Below, piece after piece: positions 23,668 through 32,673 of a DNA stretch of 34,926 nt. The position numbers were made by a program, and so were the translations under genes. The number at the start of each line of letters is the position of its first letter. The first letter of the stretch is position 1. This DNA comes from JAGTVG01 sp964389805 (lineage in GTDB: Bacteria; Bacteroidota; Bacteroidia; Cytophagales; Cyclobacteriaceae), in the NCBI GenBank assembly GCA_964389805.1, contig CAYMFU010000320.1, forward strand, positions 1-34,926, given 5' to 3'. The notes below the pieces were generated by a model, which was not told the DNA's origin, searched no databases, and saw nothing but the letters and a program-made list of their open reading frames with translations.

Positions 23668-26466
23668 TTAATTCAGGTAATTATCGAAAGTCCAGCTGAT
23701 ATAGTATAATCCCCCAATATGTGAAGCCCCGAAACTGGTGGTATAATAGTTATTCAATACATTAGATCCACCTACTTTGATGATGGTCTTGATCTTTCTT
23801 ATCTTATAGGAAATATTTGCATCGACGGTGGAGAAGGCAGGAATTTCTCCAGTTCCAAAGGCAGATTGCCAAAGGAAGCTGTTCTGCCATCTGTAATTAA
23901 TTGCAAATCCAACATTCTTTGTAAATTCCCTGTTTCCGGCTGAGATATTGAAACGGTAATCGGGTGTATTAAAGCTGGATTGGTATCCCGGGGTTTCAAT
24001 AGCATCTTCAAGTGAATTATAGGCAACATTTCCCCGTATAAAAAATCCCCGGTCAAAATGATAATCCGCTCCAAAAGCCCATCCGAAAGAAACTACAGAT
24101 GCATCAGTGCTTACATGAGTACTGTAGCGTGTTTCCTGTGGAGTATTAGGATATTGCGCCAATAATTGAGTAGCCAGAAATCCTTCAAAATAGTTTCGAT
24201 AAATATATGCATCAACAAACAACTTCCTTTTTAAATACATTCCTTTATACCCGATCTCAAAGGCTGAAATGGTTTCAGGACCAAATGGACGAACTTCATA
24301 CGGGCCACTTTCAGTTACAGGTTCGTCTGTGATCGGATTCGGACCTGACAAGGGATAAACGGGATCATCCCCCCAATAGGCCTCCTGAACCTCCGGCAAA
24401 CCACCTATGGTATGGTATACTCCTGCATCAAAATCTGTCCACTGATCAGATGTGGATGGAAACCGGAATGCCGTTTGATAAGAAGCCCTGAAATTATGAT
24501 CCTGAGCTTTGTCAAGAGAATAAACCAATGAAATTCTTGGTGTAAATTTACCTTCAAACTTTTCATGTTTATCATACCTGGCTGAAGCTGTAATTTTTAT
24601 CCTGTCTTGTATTAATCCCTTCGCCATCTGGATGAAAGATCCAAATTGATTGACTTTAATGGGAGCACCAGGCTCATCAAAGAACACAGTTCCTTCTGAA
24701 TTTATGGTATAACCTCTTTGTGAAACGCCCACCAGCAATTCAAAGGCACGAATAAGATGGGTAAAATTATACATTCCTTCCACCTGCCAGATAGAACTGC
24801 GGTCCACCACCATTGAACCTCCTTCATCAAAAGGCTTGCTCCTTATGTCATTTACGAAATAATCGAATTCTTCTGTCCCGGGCAATGGCAAGGCAGGCTG
24901 ACCAGGATTAAAAATATTTCCATTGGGATCCCTGTTATCGGCTGTGGTTCGGGCAAAACCATAAGCGGCATCCAAGGATCCACCAGACAATAATGTCTGT
25001 GCAAAAGCGCCAATGTATTCAGCATACCATACATCACTGGGTTTCCAGGCCTCATTCATTCTCAAGGTTGTGGTTCCGGCATCATAAGACCTTCCTGAAT
25101 TTTCACTTATTCCCCATCCCCGGATAAAGAAGTTAGGGCTTCTCAGTTCGACACGTCCCGAAAACAGATCAAAATCCCATACCGAAAACCGGTTTTGTGC
25201 AGTATATACACTGTTACCATTGCTGTAGTTTATACTGGCAATAGCTTCAAGTTTTTCTGTTATCCGGTAGTCGATCTCACCCGATATCTTGAGATTCGAA
25301 GTATTGCTATAATCAACCAGGTCTTTTTCCTTCCACCCGGTTCGGGTTATCAGCTGGTCTGGAAACTGCGCCACAATTCCTGCAACACAAGCTTCATATT
25401 CCGGAGTACCCGGTGTCAATCCCTGGTTATCAGTACAAATTGTTTCAGCTATTGCAGGGGCAACTTCTTTAAGGTTGACCGGGACTATTGCCTCATCACC
25501 GTATACATTAACGCCATCATAACCTTCATTTGATTCACGGGTTGATTCAGGATTATTGATATCCCCAACATCCCGGTAATCCGTAGCATACCAATCCGTA
25601 GCTTTGAGGTAAGATGCATTGATTTTAAAGGCTACTTTGTCGTTAAAAGAATGAGCAAATCTTAAATTAAAATCAGTAAATGGCGTAACCCCACCGCTTT
25701 CACTATTGCCCACGTTCATTACCCCGCCCTTGGCGATAAAACTTATGCCCTGGTAATCGAATGGATTTTTACTTGTCATAAATAAAGTGCCGTTCATGCC
25801 ACCGGGCCCATACATTGCTGAAGAAGCGCCAACAATCAGCTCTACACTTTCAACATCTAGTTCTGAAATGCCGAACAGGTTACCTGCTGCAAAGCTCAAT
25901 CCTGGTGATACGTTTTCAACACCATCTATGATCTGGTTCATTCTGTAATTATTCTCTCCGGCGAATCCGCGGGTATTGGGGTACCGGAAAGTCAGACTGG
26001 CAACGTTCATATCAACCCCTTTTAACTGATATAATCCATCATAAAAATTATCAGCTGCATTCAATTGAATATCCTTGATCCCCATTTTTTCAATGCTGAC
26101 GGAAGAAAGCATAACTTTTTCATCAATCCTTCCTGCTCTGATAACAACCTCTTCCCCAAGTAATCTTCCTTCCTTTAAGGTTATTTCAACATGCTCAGCC
26201 GGATTACTAAGTGTAGATTCCTTTGTTTCAAAACCGACACAGGAAATAACGAGCTGATATGGGGGGGATATTTTTGTTTTAAAAGAAAAATCACCTTTTA
26301 AATCGGTAATCGTACCAACATACAAATCCTTTAGCATGATATTAACACCAACTACTGCCTCCCCCGTCTGTTCATTCTTTACACTTCCTGATATGACCGT
26401 TTCCTGTGCGTAGGTTCTTATATTTACAATGAAGAATAATAAGAACAGGTATATTAATTTTTGCAT
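23668..26466 (-). CDS. TonB-dependent outer-membrane receptor with carboxypeptidase-regulatory-like domain
   Basis: The protein has 932 residues from the ATG at 26466; an in-frame ATG at 26496 would put ten extra residues before a normal signal peptide (KLIYLFLLFFIVNIRTYAQ). A CarboxypepD_reg-like domain (SGSVKNEQTGEAVVGVNIM) comes first. A plug domain follows with DGVENVSPGLSF and VESVELIVGASSAMYGPGGMNGTL, then a 22-strand-type barrel rich in aromatic strands and ending SWTFDNYLN. It should import a ligand across the outer membrane using TonB. No SusD-like partner lies next to it and the sequence does not look SusC-like, so it is a general receptor. A small lipoprotein gene diverges from it across 155 bp and may be a functional partner. 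The ligand is unknown. Confidence 0.93.
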   Translation of the reverse strand: MQKLIYLFLLFFIVNIRTYAQETVISGSVKNEQTGEAVVGVNIMLKDLYVGTITDLKGDFSFKTKISPPYQLVISCVGFETKESTLSNPAEHVEITLKEGRLLGEEVVIRAGRIDEKVMLSSVSIEKMGIKDIQLNAADNFYDGLYQLKGVDMNVASLTFRYPNTRGFAGENNYRMNQIIDGVENVSPGLSFAAGNLFGISELDVESVELIVGASSAMYGPGGMNGTLFMTSKNPFDYQGISFIAKGGVMNVGNSESGGVTPFTDFNLRFAHSFNDKVAFKINASYLKATDWYATDYRDVGDINNPESTRESNEGYDGVNVYGDEAIVPVNLKEVAPAIAETICTDNQGLTPGTPEYEACVAGIVAQFPDQLITRTGWKEKDLVDYSNTSNLKISGEIDYRITEKLEAIASINYSNGNSVYTAQNRFSVWDFDLFSGRVELRSPNFFIRGWGISENSGRSYDAGTTTLRMNEAWKPSDVWYAEYIGAFAQTLLSGGSLDAAYGFARTTADNRDPNGNIFNPGQPALPLPGTEEFDYFVNDIRSKPFDEGGSMVVDRSSIWQVEGMYNFTHLIRAFELLVGVSQRGYTINSEGTVFFDEPGAPIKVNQFGSFIQMAKGLIQDRIKITASARYDKHEKFEGKFTPRISLVYSLDKAQDHNFRASYQTAFRFPSTSDQWTDFDAGVYHTIGGLPEVQEAYWGDDPVYPLSGPNPITDEPVTESGPYEVRPFGPETISAFEIGYKGMYLKRKLFVDAYIYRNYFEGFLATQLLAQYPNTPQETRYSTHVSTDASVVSFGWAFGADYHFDRGFFIRGNVAYNSLEDAIETPGYQSSFNTPDYRFNISAGNREFTKNVGFAINYRWQNSFLWQSAFGTGEIPAFSTVDANISYKIRKIKTIIKVGGSNVLNNYYTTSFGASHIGGLYYISWTFDNYLN

Positions 26467-26621
26467 AAAAACCGCTGTTATGGCTTTGGAAAGCATGAAA
26501 AATACATGCCTCTAAGCGAAATCGAGTGCAAATTAATATAATTATTTCATATAATATTATTTTTTTTTACCAAAAACAGACACTTTTGCTTTTCAAATAC
26601 CACTAATTTAAAACTAAAGTT

Positions 26622-27218
26622 ATGGAAAAAAGAAGATTAATTTGGAGATTAACAGCATATATGCTGTTTGGAATGGTTATAGCTGGATTGGTTACTTTCA
26701 GCAGTTGTAACGATGATGATGGGGAGGAGCCAGTTGAAACTTTAGCTGGAGTATACTCAATGACTGAAGCAACAACGACGACTGATATTGTAGATGTAGA
26801 AGATAGTGTGATTATACCATCGGGTTCTAACGTTACAGCTATTATGGCAGGCGGAATATTTGGTTTCAGCCCATGTAATAATCCACTCAATAGTGCAGTT
26901 GATATGGCTACAGATGGTAAATTGTATTTTGTTTGTACAGGTGATGAATCGGAAACACCTGGAGTAGATGCTGGATCCTGGAGTGAAAGCAGCGACTTAA
27001 GTACACTTACCTTAACACTGAATTCTACTGTTGTCCCTCCAACAGGATTTGTACTCACAATTAATAATGTTACTGTGACAGGTGCTGTACTCAATGGAAC
27101 AGTTGATGGCGTTCCGATGCCAGGATCTTTATTAGGAGCGTTTCCAGGATATGAAGATATTACTTTCCCTCTTATTCAACTAGTAGGAGCTGAGCTTGAA
27201 TTTACTCAGATTCCTTAA
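26622..27218 (+). CDS. Small lipoprotein, beta-rich (lipocalin-like?), unknown function
   Basis: The protein has 198 residues. The basic start MEKRRLIWR, a hydrophobic segment and LVTFSSC (C29) form a lipoprotein leader. The following NDDDGEEP resembles the acidic export signal of Bacteroidota surface lipoproteins. Residue 41 onward (LAGVYSMTEA) resembles the first strand of lipocalin-like lipoproteins, and the rest alternates Thr/Val-rich strands (LTLTLNSTVV, LTINNVTVTGAVLNGTV). There is a pair of cysteines (FSPCNN and FVCTG) that could form a disulfide. No enzyme motif is visible. It diverges from the TonB-dependent receptor and is followed 30 nt later by a strong terminator, so it is probably a monocistronic, well-expressed gene. 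Confidence 0.82.
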   Translation: MEKRRLIWRLTAYMLFGMVIAGLVTFSSCNDDDGEEPVETLAGVYSMTEATTTTDIVDVEDSVIIPSGSNVTAIMAGGIFGFSPCNNPLNSAVDMATDGKLYFVCTGDESETPGVDAGSWSESSDLSTLTLTLNSTVVPPTGFVLTINNVTVTGAVLNGTVDGVPMPGSLLGAFPGYEDITFPLIQLVGAELEFTQIP

Positions 27219-27248
27219 CCATTTTAGGAAATAATATTTTTAAGAACT

Positions 27249-27290
27249 AAATCCCGATTGGTTTGCATTTATTCCAGTCGGGATTTTTTT
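27249..27290 (+). terminator. Strong rho-independent terminator after the small lipoprotein gene
   Basis: A 13-bp stem pairs 27249-27261 (AAATCCCGATTGG) with 27274-27286 (CCAGTCGGGATTT), with one G-U pair. The loop is 12 nt and T's run through 27284-27290. It starts 30 nt after the stop codon. This is the clearest intrinsic terminator in the window. Confidence 0.88.
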
Positions 27291-27390
27291 AGGTTGATAT
27301 TATTAGGAGGATTTTATTTGTGACGAATTTTTTTTATGCCTGCATTTTTTTATCCAGGCAGATTCTTTTATCCAGTCTTACGCCGAACAC

Positions 27391-28509
27391 CTATCTTACT
27401 TCAATATTCTCAGGCACTTTGTAGTCCCAGAAATCCATTGAGAAACCCCATCGATCAATTATCTTGTCTAAAAGAGTTCTTGATATCACATATGTGTTTT
27501 TTCTATACCCTGCCATACTCTCAATATATTCCATAAATACAGGCCTGGCTTTTTCAAAGTCCTCGATTCTGAATTGATCATAAAGATCTTTAAGGAATAC
27601 CATTGGTTCCTTTTCATACTCTTCAAACTTGATCTCTATAAGGTTTTCTTCAGGGATAAGACCTTTAGTTTCCAGGTAATCGTTGATCAGCTGATCATAG
27701 ATTTCAAATATCATTTCCTCAATTTCCGCTTCACTAGCAGTGTAAAACCACAAAGTTGGCAATAGTTCTGTAAAGAACTTTTTCGAAGATAGAAAAACAA
27801 TTACCGGATTGCGAAGTATAAAAATAAACTTTGCTTTCGGATACATATCAAGCATCACTTTTACCCTGCCAGTGTTGCAAGGATTTTTCAATAAAGGGAT
27901 ATTCCCACCTGTATTGATCATGGCCTTCTTGACCATCCTTTGATAGTCCTTCTTCCATTTCGAATATACTTGATCTGATAAGCCAATCATCCTGATATAT
28001 TTTTCATAATATTCAGAATAATCAGCTGGAAAATACATAAACTGGTAATAATTGAATGGATTAATATTAGTTAAAGCGAACTCCTCTTCTTGAGGAAAGG
28101 CTACATTCAATCTAACATTGTCCCCTGGCCTTTTATCTGGTATGAGTGATCGCATAATCGTCTTGAAAAGAAATTTGCTTTTCAGGTTATTGGGGAATAC
28201 TGTCTGATAGGTCGTAACATATCCCATCTGTGGATCCTGGGATAACAGATTATGTAAAAAAGTAGTTCCGGTTCGCCAATGTCCTATAATAAAAATCGGA
28301 TCAGACTTTAGATTATATCGTTTACACTTAATATTGAAGTATATTTTCTCATACCATTGAAACAGGGATGAAATAATAACGACTATTGAAGTTAGAAAGG
28401 TTTTCAGATAATGTTTGCTTTCTATTTTCCTCCCCCATAAAGTTCTTACAAAACTAATGGGATGGCTACCGATCAAGGGTGATATAGGCGGTAATTTAAA
28501 TTTTGCCAT
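27391..28509 (-). CDS. Sulfotransferase family protein
   Basis: The protein has 372 residues. IIGHWRTGTTFLHNLL (74-89) is the 5'-phosphosulfate-binding loop of PAPS-dependent sulfotransferases (Sulfotransfer_3 type), and KFIFILRNPVIVFLSS is the 3'-phosphate-binding segment with its Arg and Ser. A hydrophobic stretch at about 36-50 (LKTFLTSIVVIISSLF) may hold it at the inner face of the membrane, so it is probably not exported. Proteins of this group transfer sulfate from PAPS to sugars, lipids or small alcohols; the acceptor is unknown. It is monocistronic, lies on the opposite strand to both neighbours, and diverges from the DUF1295 gene. The ATG start at 28509 is well supported. The Arg in the P-loop (WRTGTT) is typical of the family. 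Confidence 0.88.
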   Translation of the reverse strand: MAKFKLPPISPLIGSHPISFVRTLWGRKIESKHYLKTFLTSIVVIISSLFQWYEKIYFNIKCKRYNLKSDPIFIIGHWRTGTTFLHNLLSQDPQMGYVTTYQTVFPNNLKSKFLFKTIMRSLIPDKRPGDNVRLNVAFPQEEEFALTNINPFNYYQFMYFPADYSEYYEKYIRMIGLSDQVYSKWKKDYQRMVKKAMINTGGNIPLLKNPCNTGRVKVMLDMYPKAKFIFILRNPVIVFLSSKKFFTELLPTLWFYTASEAEIEEMIFEIYDQLINDYLETKGLIPEENLIEIKFEEYEKEPMVFLKDLYDQFRIEDFEKARPVFMEYIESMAGYRKNTYVISRTLLDKIIDRWGFSMDFWDYKVPENIEVR

Positions 28510-28597
28510 ACGATCAATAAAAATTATTTTAATCTACTATATTCATTTATCTTTGACGCTTCAATTGAGCCTAAACTTTATAATAAAGTCAGAAAAA

Positions 28598-28629
28598 TTT
28601 GCCGGTAATTTCCGCTTATAGTAGGTTTG
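28598..28629 (+). promoter_or_regulatory. Candidate Bacteroidota-type promoter for the DUF1295 gene
   Basis: TTTG (28598-28601) and TAGGTTTG (28622-28629) are separated by 20 nt, matching TTTG-N20-TAnnTTTG. This implies a start of transcription near 28636 and a leader of about 70 nt to the ATG at 28706. A second box, TATCTTTG, lies at 28548-28555 without a well-placed -33 element. Confidence 0.45.
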
Positions 28630-28705
28630 GGCATTAAAAAACCGGGATTTGAAATTACAATCTCAGATTCCCCTGATTTTCAAAATTAATGGAATACCAA
28701 CAAGT

Positions 28706-29572
28706 ATGAAAAAAAATGCTGTCTTTTCTTACGCCTATGTAATAATTGCTTATTTCATAGCCATATATGCAGGAAAATTATCACTGGATCATATTCAAAC
28801 ATCCTCTGAAATTTTAAATATGTTAATCGCGGATGTTATCGCAACAGTTGTCATATTTCTATTTAGCCTGATGGCCGGGAATTCTTCAGTATATGATCCC
28901 TACTGGAGTTTGATACCTGTCCCCATTGCCTTATATTGGATATATATGTTCCCGGATGGCAATCATACCCGGCATATATTGATGCTTGTGGTCATCTCAA
29001 TCTGGAGTCTGCGTTTAACCCTCAATTGGATAAGAAGTTGGCCAAATCTCACGCATGAGGACTGGAGATACAGGAAACTGGCTGAGGATTCTGGCCCTTT
29101 GTCTTGGGTGGTAAGCTTTATGGGCATACATCTGGTCCCGACATTAATAGTCTTTGCAGGTATGTTACCGGTTTTTGTGGCTTCGAAAATGACCGCTGCT
29201 ATAGGTTTTTTTGATATAATAGGCTTGATAATTTGTCTGGTGGCCGTCGAAATTGAATATCTGTCTGACGAGCAATTAAGAAAATTCAAAGCCAGCAAGC
29301 CAGAAAAAGGAGCGAATATGGAAAAAGGGCTATGGTCTATATCGCGACATCCAAATTATTTTGGAGAAATTTTATTCTGGTTCGGACTGTTCTTTTTTGC
29401 CATTGGAGATCAATTTAAGGAAAATGCCTGGACAGCTGCAGGTTTTATTTCAATGGTGATTTTGTTTAAGTTTATCAGTATTCCAATGATGGAAAAGAGG
29501 CTGGTAATAACTAAAACAGATTATGATAAATACCAGAAAAGGGTATCTGCCATAATCCCTTTGAAGTTTTAA
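28706..29572 (+). CDS. DUF1295 / steroid 5-alpha-reductase-like integral membrane protein
   Basis: The protein has 288 residues from the ATG at 28706; an upstream in-frame TTG at 28649 would add a non-conserved tail before the first membrane helix. About six to eight transmembrane helices are visible. LTLNWIRSWPNLTHEDWRYRKL and LWSISRHPNYFGEILFWFGLFFFA are conserved DUF1295 segments, related to steroid 5-alpha-reductases and isoprenylcysteine methyltransferases, where the RHPNYFGE stretch helps bind the NADPH or SAM cofactor. The C-terminus IPMMEKRLVITKTDYDKYQKRVSAIIP is also typical. It probably acts on a lipid or isoprenoid in the inner membrane; the substrate is unknown. It precedes the cation ATPase gene by 200 bp, too far to assume an operon. 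Confidence 0.88.
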   Translation: MKKNAVFSYAYVIIAYFIAIYAGKLSLDHIQTSSEILNMLIADVIATVVIFLFSLMAGNSSVYDPYWSLIPVPIALYWIYMFPDGNHTRHILMLVVISIWSLRLTLNWIRSWPNLTHEDWRYRKLAEDSGPLSWVVSFMGIHLVPTLIVFAGMLPVFVASKMTAAIGFFDIIGLIICLVAVEIEYLSDEQLRKFKASKPEKGANMEKGLWSISRHPNYFGEILFWFGLFFFAIGDQFKENAWTAAGFISMVILFKFISIPMMEKRLVITKTDYDKYQKRVSAIIPLKF

Positions 29573-29601
29573 AGTATCATCTATGAATTGTGACAATCCG
29601 G

Positions 29602-29645
29602 TACTTTTTTTTATTGATCTGGAGAAAAAAGTAAATAATTTTTTA
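29602..29645 (+). terminator. Weak A/U-rich hairpin with T-run after the DUF1295 gene
   Basis: TACTTTTTT (29602-29610) and AAAAAAGTA (29625-29633) are exact reverse complements with a 14-nt loop. Five nt later a run of T occurs (29639-29644). The stem is almost only A-T, so termination strength is doubtful. Confidence 0.3.
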
Positions 29646-29772
29646 TTCTAATTTTCGATATACTAAATTGACGACCAATAAGTTATCACTGGCTGTATGT
29701 AAAATCCTCGATATGATATAAAATATGTCGTTTACCCTGAGCTGATTTTCAGTATCTATAAGCGAAGGTCTG

Positions 29773-32535
29773 ATGCAAGCGAATAACAAGGAGAAACTAT
29801 ACTGGCACACAAAACCCGTTTCCCAGATACTGGATGATTTTAATGTCAATCCAGAGTCTGGATTATCCTCTGATGAAGTAATAAACAGGCAAAAGGAATT
29901 TGGCCCAAATGAGCTTATTGAACAAAAGACCAGAAGCATTTTCAAAATCTTATGGGCTCAATTCACAGAAACGATGGTATTGATCCTGATCATTGCAGCC
30001 ATAGTTTCTCTATTTCTCCAACATTGGCTTGAAGCATTTTCTATCCTGGCTATCGTCATTTTATTTGCAATTCTCGGTTTTATCCAGGAGTACAGGGCAG
30101 AAAAAGCCATGGCTGCCTTGAAAAAATTGGCGAAACCGCTCGTTCGGGCTATCCGGGATGGAAATTTAATTGAGATATCCTCTTCCGAACTTGTCCCGGG
30201 AGATATTGTATTGATTGAAAATGGAAATATAATACCTGCTGACTGTAGAATTATTGAAGGCCATAATCTGAGAGTCCAGGAATCCGCATTAACAGGTGAA
30301 TCTCTGGCTGTCAATAAGCGGTCCAATAAATTGGAGGATGGAAATATCCCATTGGGTGACAGGAAAAACATGGTCTACCTGGGAACAGTGGTAACACATG
30401 GAAGAGGGACCGGTATTGTTACAAATACCGGGATGTCTACAGAACTTGGCTCGATTGCAACAATGCTTCAGCAGGTAAAATCGGAACAGACACCCCTTCA
30501 GAAAAGACTCGATAATGTAGGTAAGATCCTGGCGATAGCTGGAGGGATTATTGCGTTCCTGATCGCTCTATTTGGATTTTTAAGAGGAGAAGATATTGGC
30601 GAGATGTTTCTAGTAGCTATTAGTGTGGCAGTTGCTGTTGTTCCGGAAGGCCTGCCTGCTGTGGTTACAGTCACCCTGGCAATTGGTGCCAGAAGGATGC
30701 TTGCCAGGAATGCGTTGATCAGAAAATTGCCTGCTGTGGAAACCTTAGGTTCAGTCACCGACATTTGTTCTGATAAAACCGGTACCCTTACACTAAATCA
30801 AATGACGGTGACGTATATTGGTACACCTCAGAATACGATACACCTGGATGGAACCGATTCTAACCTGAATGATTTAAAATTTAATAATCCGGATCCATCA
30901 TTATCCCCAATCTTAATTGCTGTCAGCCTGTGTAATGATTCCTCAATTTCAAATGGTAGCGGAGAAAATGAAAATAAGGTCCTAGGTGATCCAACTGAAA
31001 CAGCGCTGGTCATTGCTGCTGATAAATTCTCGATTAGCAAACAGGATCTTGAGCTGTCTTTTCCTAGAATTGGTGAGATCCCTTTTGATTCAGACAGAAA
31101 AAGGATGACAACATTACATAGTATAAATGGTCAATCAAATTCTGATCTGTTGGGTTTTGCCGGGCTTGATCCAAAGGCTGAATCTCCAGCTGTATCGTTT
31201 ACAAAAGGAGCATTTGATATCTTGCTTAAAATATCCTCTAAAGTTCTTTATAATAATGAAGTTGTAGATCTGGACGACAATATCAGAAATACCCTTATTA
31301 AGACCAATAAGGAACTGGCAGAAAAAGGCATAAGAGTTCTGGGAGTAGGATTTAAATCTTTTAATAAAACTCCTGAAGATTCCAAAGCAGAGAAAGATAT
31401 TGTACTCCTGGGCTTAATAGGTATGATTGATCCTCCAAGGGAAGAGGTAAAACATGCCGTCGTTAAATGTAAAACTGCAGGGATCCGGCCAATAATGATT
31501 ACGGGCGACCATCCATTGACGGCTAATTACATTGCCAATAACCTGGGCATTTCCCAAGATAATCATGTTGTAACAGGTTCTGAGCTTGAATTACTTTCCG
31601 ATAATGAATTACGGAAGGTAGTAGACAAGGTATCGGTTTATGCCCGAGTTTCGCCAGAGCATAAACTAAGAATTGTCCGGGCATTACAACAACAGGGACA
31701 TATTGCGGCTATGACAGGTGATGGAGTAAATGATGCACCTGCATTGAAACAGGCTGATATTGGAGTTGCTATGGGCATTACGGGTACAGACGTATCAAAG
31801 GAAGCTTCCGATATGGTCCTCAGGGATGATAATTTCGCAACCATCGTAGCTGCAGTCGAGGAAGGCAGGGTTATTTATGATAACATTCGAAAGTTTGTAA
31901 AATTCTCCATAGCTGGAAACCTCGGGAAAGTACTTGTCATGATCCTTGTTCCGGTAATTACCATAATGATGGCAGGGCTGGGATTGGACCCGATCACGAT
32001 TCCATTGGTCCCATTGCAACTGCTCTGGCTTAATCTTCTTACGGATGGATTGCTTGGCGTGGGTTTAGGAGTGGAACCAGCAGAGTCTTTGACCATGAAG
32101 CGGGCACCCTTGTCACCAAAATCCAATATTTTCAGCGAGGGTGTCGGTGGACAGATCATGAGAACAGGATCTATTATAGGAATAATATCTATCTCTATAG
32201 GTATCATCGCCTGGGCGGATCAGAATCCCAAATGGCAGACCATGATGTTCAGCGGCATCGCCTTTGCCCAGATGTGGCAGGCCCTTGCAACCCGTTCTTT
32301 CAGGGATTCCGTTTTTAAGACGGGCATTTTTACCAATAAGGTGATGTTCTATATGATTGTACTTACTTTCTTCATGCAGCTGGCAGCATTATATATCCCC
32401 TTCCTGCAGGTGTTCCTATCAACGCAGCCACTTACTCTCAATGAACTCTTGATATGTATTGGAGTGGGCGGATTGGTATTATTAGAAACCGAAATTGAGA
32501 AAGCCATCTCTAAGTACAGCCGGATTAAATTTTAA
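29773..32535 (+). CDS. P2-type cation-transporting ATPase (Ca2+-ATPase-like)
   Basis: The protein has 920 residues. An N-terminal cation-ATPase domain (HTKPVSQILDDFNV) is followed by TGES (174-177) in the actuator, PEGLP (291-295) in M4, CSDKTGTLT with phosphorylated D334, TGDGVNDAP (648-656) in the P domain, and NLLTDG (754-759) in M6. E292, N754, T757 and D758 match site II ligands E309, N796, T799 and D800 of SERCA, so one cation site of the Ca2+ type looks intact. In M5, NLGK (716-719) has Lys where SERCA has E771, which argues against a normal site I and suggests one ion per ATP or a different ion. It lies in the inner membrane and exports or exchanges cations. It is monocistronic. Confidence 0.92.
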   Translation: MQANNKEKLYWHTKPVSQILDDFNVNPESGLSSDEVINRQKEFGPNELIEQKTRSIFKILWAQFTETMVLILIIAAIVSLFLQHWLEAFSILAIVILFAILGFIQEYRAEKAMAALKKLAKPLVRAIRDGNLIEISSSELVPGDIVLIENGNIIPADCRIIEGHNLRVQESALTGESLAVNKRSNKLEDGNIPLGDRKNMVYLGTVVTHGRGTGIVTNTGMSTELGSIATMLQQVKSEQTPLQKRLDNVGKILAIAGGIIAFLIALFGFLRGEDIGEMFLVAISVAVAVVPEGLPAVVTVTLAIGARRMLARNALIRKLPAVETLGSVTDICSDKTGTLTLNQMTVTYIGTPQNTIHLDGTDSNLNDLKFNNPDPSLSPILIAVSLCNDSSISNGSGENENKVLGDPTETALVIAADKFSISKQDLELSFPRIGEIPFDSDRKRMTTLHSINGQSNSDLLGFAGLDPKAESPAVSFTKGAFDILLKISSKVLYNNEVVDLDDNIRNTLIKTNKELAEKGIRVLGVGFKSFNKTPEDSKAEKDIVLLGLIGMIDPPREEVKHAVVKCKTAGIRPIMITGDHPLTANYIANNLGISQDNHVVTGSELELLSDNELRKVVDKVSVYARVSPEHKLRIVRALQQQGHIAAMTGDGVNDAPALKQADIGVAMGITGTDVSKEASDMVLRDDNFATIVAAVEEGRVIYDNIRKFVKFSIAGNLGKVLVMILVPVITIMMAGLGLDPITIPLVPLQLLWLNLLTDGLLGVGLGVEPAESLTMKRAPLSPKSNIFSEGVGGQIMRTGSIIGIISISIGIIAWADQNPKWQTMMFSGIAFAQMWQALATRSFRDSVFKTGIFTNKVMFYMIVLTFFMQLAALYIPFLQVFLSTQPLTLNELLICIGVGGLVLLETEIEKAISKYSRIKF

Positions 32536-32626
32536 CGCTGAATCGAAGTTACTGGCCATCCTTCAATCCTTCAATCCCTTTGAAATTACATCTTGTGGCA
32601 TACCAATTTTTCAAATCGATCTCCTG

Positions 32627-32672
32627 AAAATAATTATATAATTATATCTATAATTAATTATATAATTATTTT
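32627..32672. terminator. Long AT-only hairpin between convergent genes, probable bidirectional terminator
   Basis: Perfect 18-bp arms at 32627-32644 (AAAATAATTATATAATTA) and 32655-32672 enclose a 10-nt loop. The arms end in A4 on the left and T4 on the right, so transcripts from either strand would end in a T tract. It abuts the DUF4249 stop (1 nt away) and lies 92 nt after the ATPase stop. The 14-nt unit TAATTATATAATTA is itself palindromic. Confidence 0.7.
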
Positions 32673-32673
32673 T

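Noticed and set aside
23668..26466. SusC-type receptor with mannosidase as a polysaccharide utilisation locus
   Set aside because: No SusD-like gene, no regulator and no further glycanases adjoin; the receptor lacks SusC features and is convergent with GH38.
26467..26496. ATG at 26496 as start of the TonB receptor
   Set aside because: The ten extra residues would precede a complete, normal signal peptide starting at 26466.
26603..27094. 163-codon minus-strand ORF opposite the small lipoprotein gene
   Set aside because: It is the antisense shadow of a Thr/Val-rich coding region. The + strand frame has a lipoprotein leader and a terminator, so it is the real gene.
27337..27360. Hairpin TGCCTG...CAGGCA downstream of the sulfotransferase gene
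   Set aside because: Only 6 bp of stem with a 12-nt loop, and no T-run follows on the minus strand (it is followed by A's), so it is not a credible terminator for that gene.
28649..28705. TTG at 28649 as start of the DUF1295 gene
   Set aside because: The added residues are not hydrophobic or family-like, and an ATG at 28706 directly precedes the first membrane segment.
29643..29945. 100-codon minus-strand ORF over the ATPase start
   Set aside because: It overlaps the well-supported ATPase N-terminus in antisense and its translation shows no family features, so it is a shadow frame.
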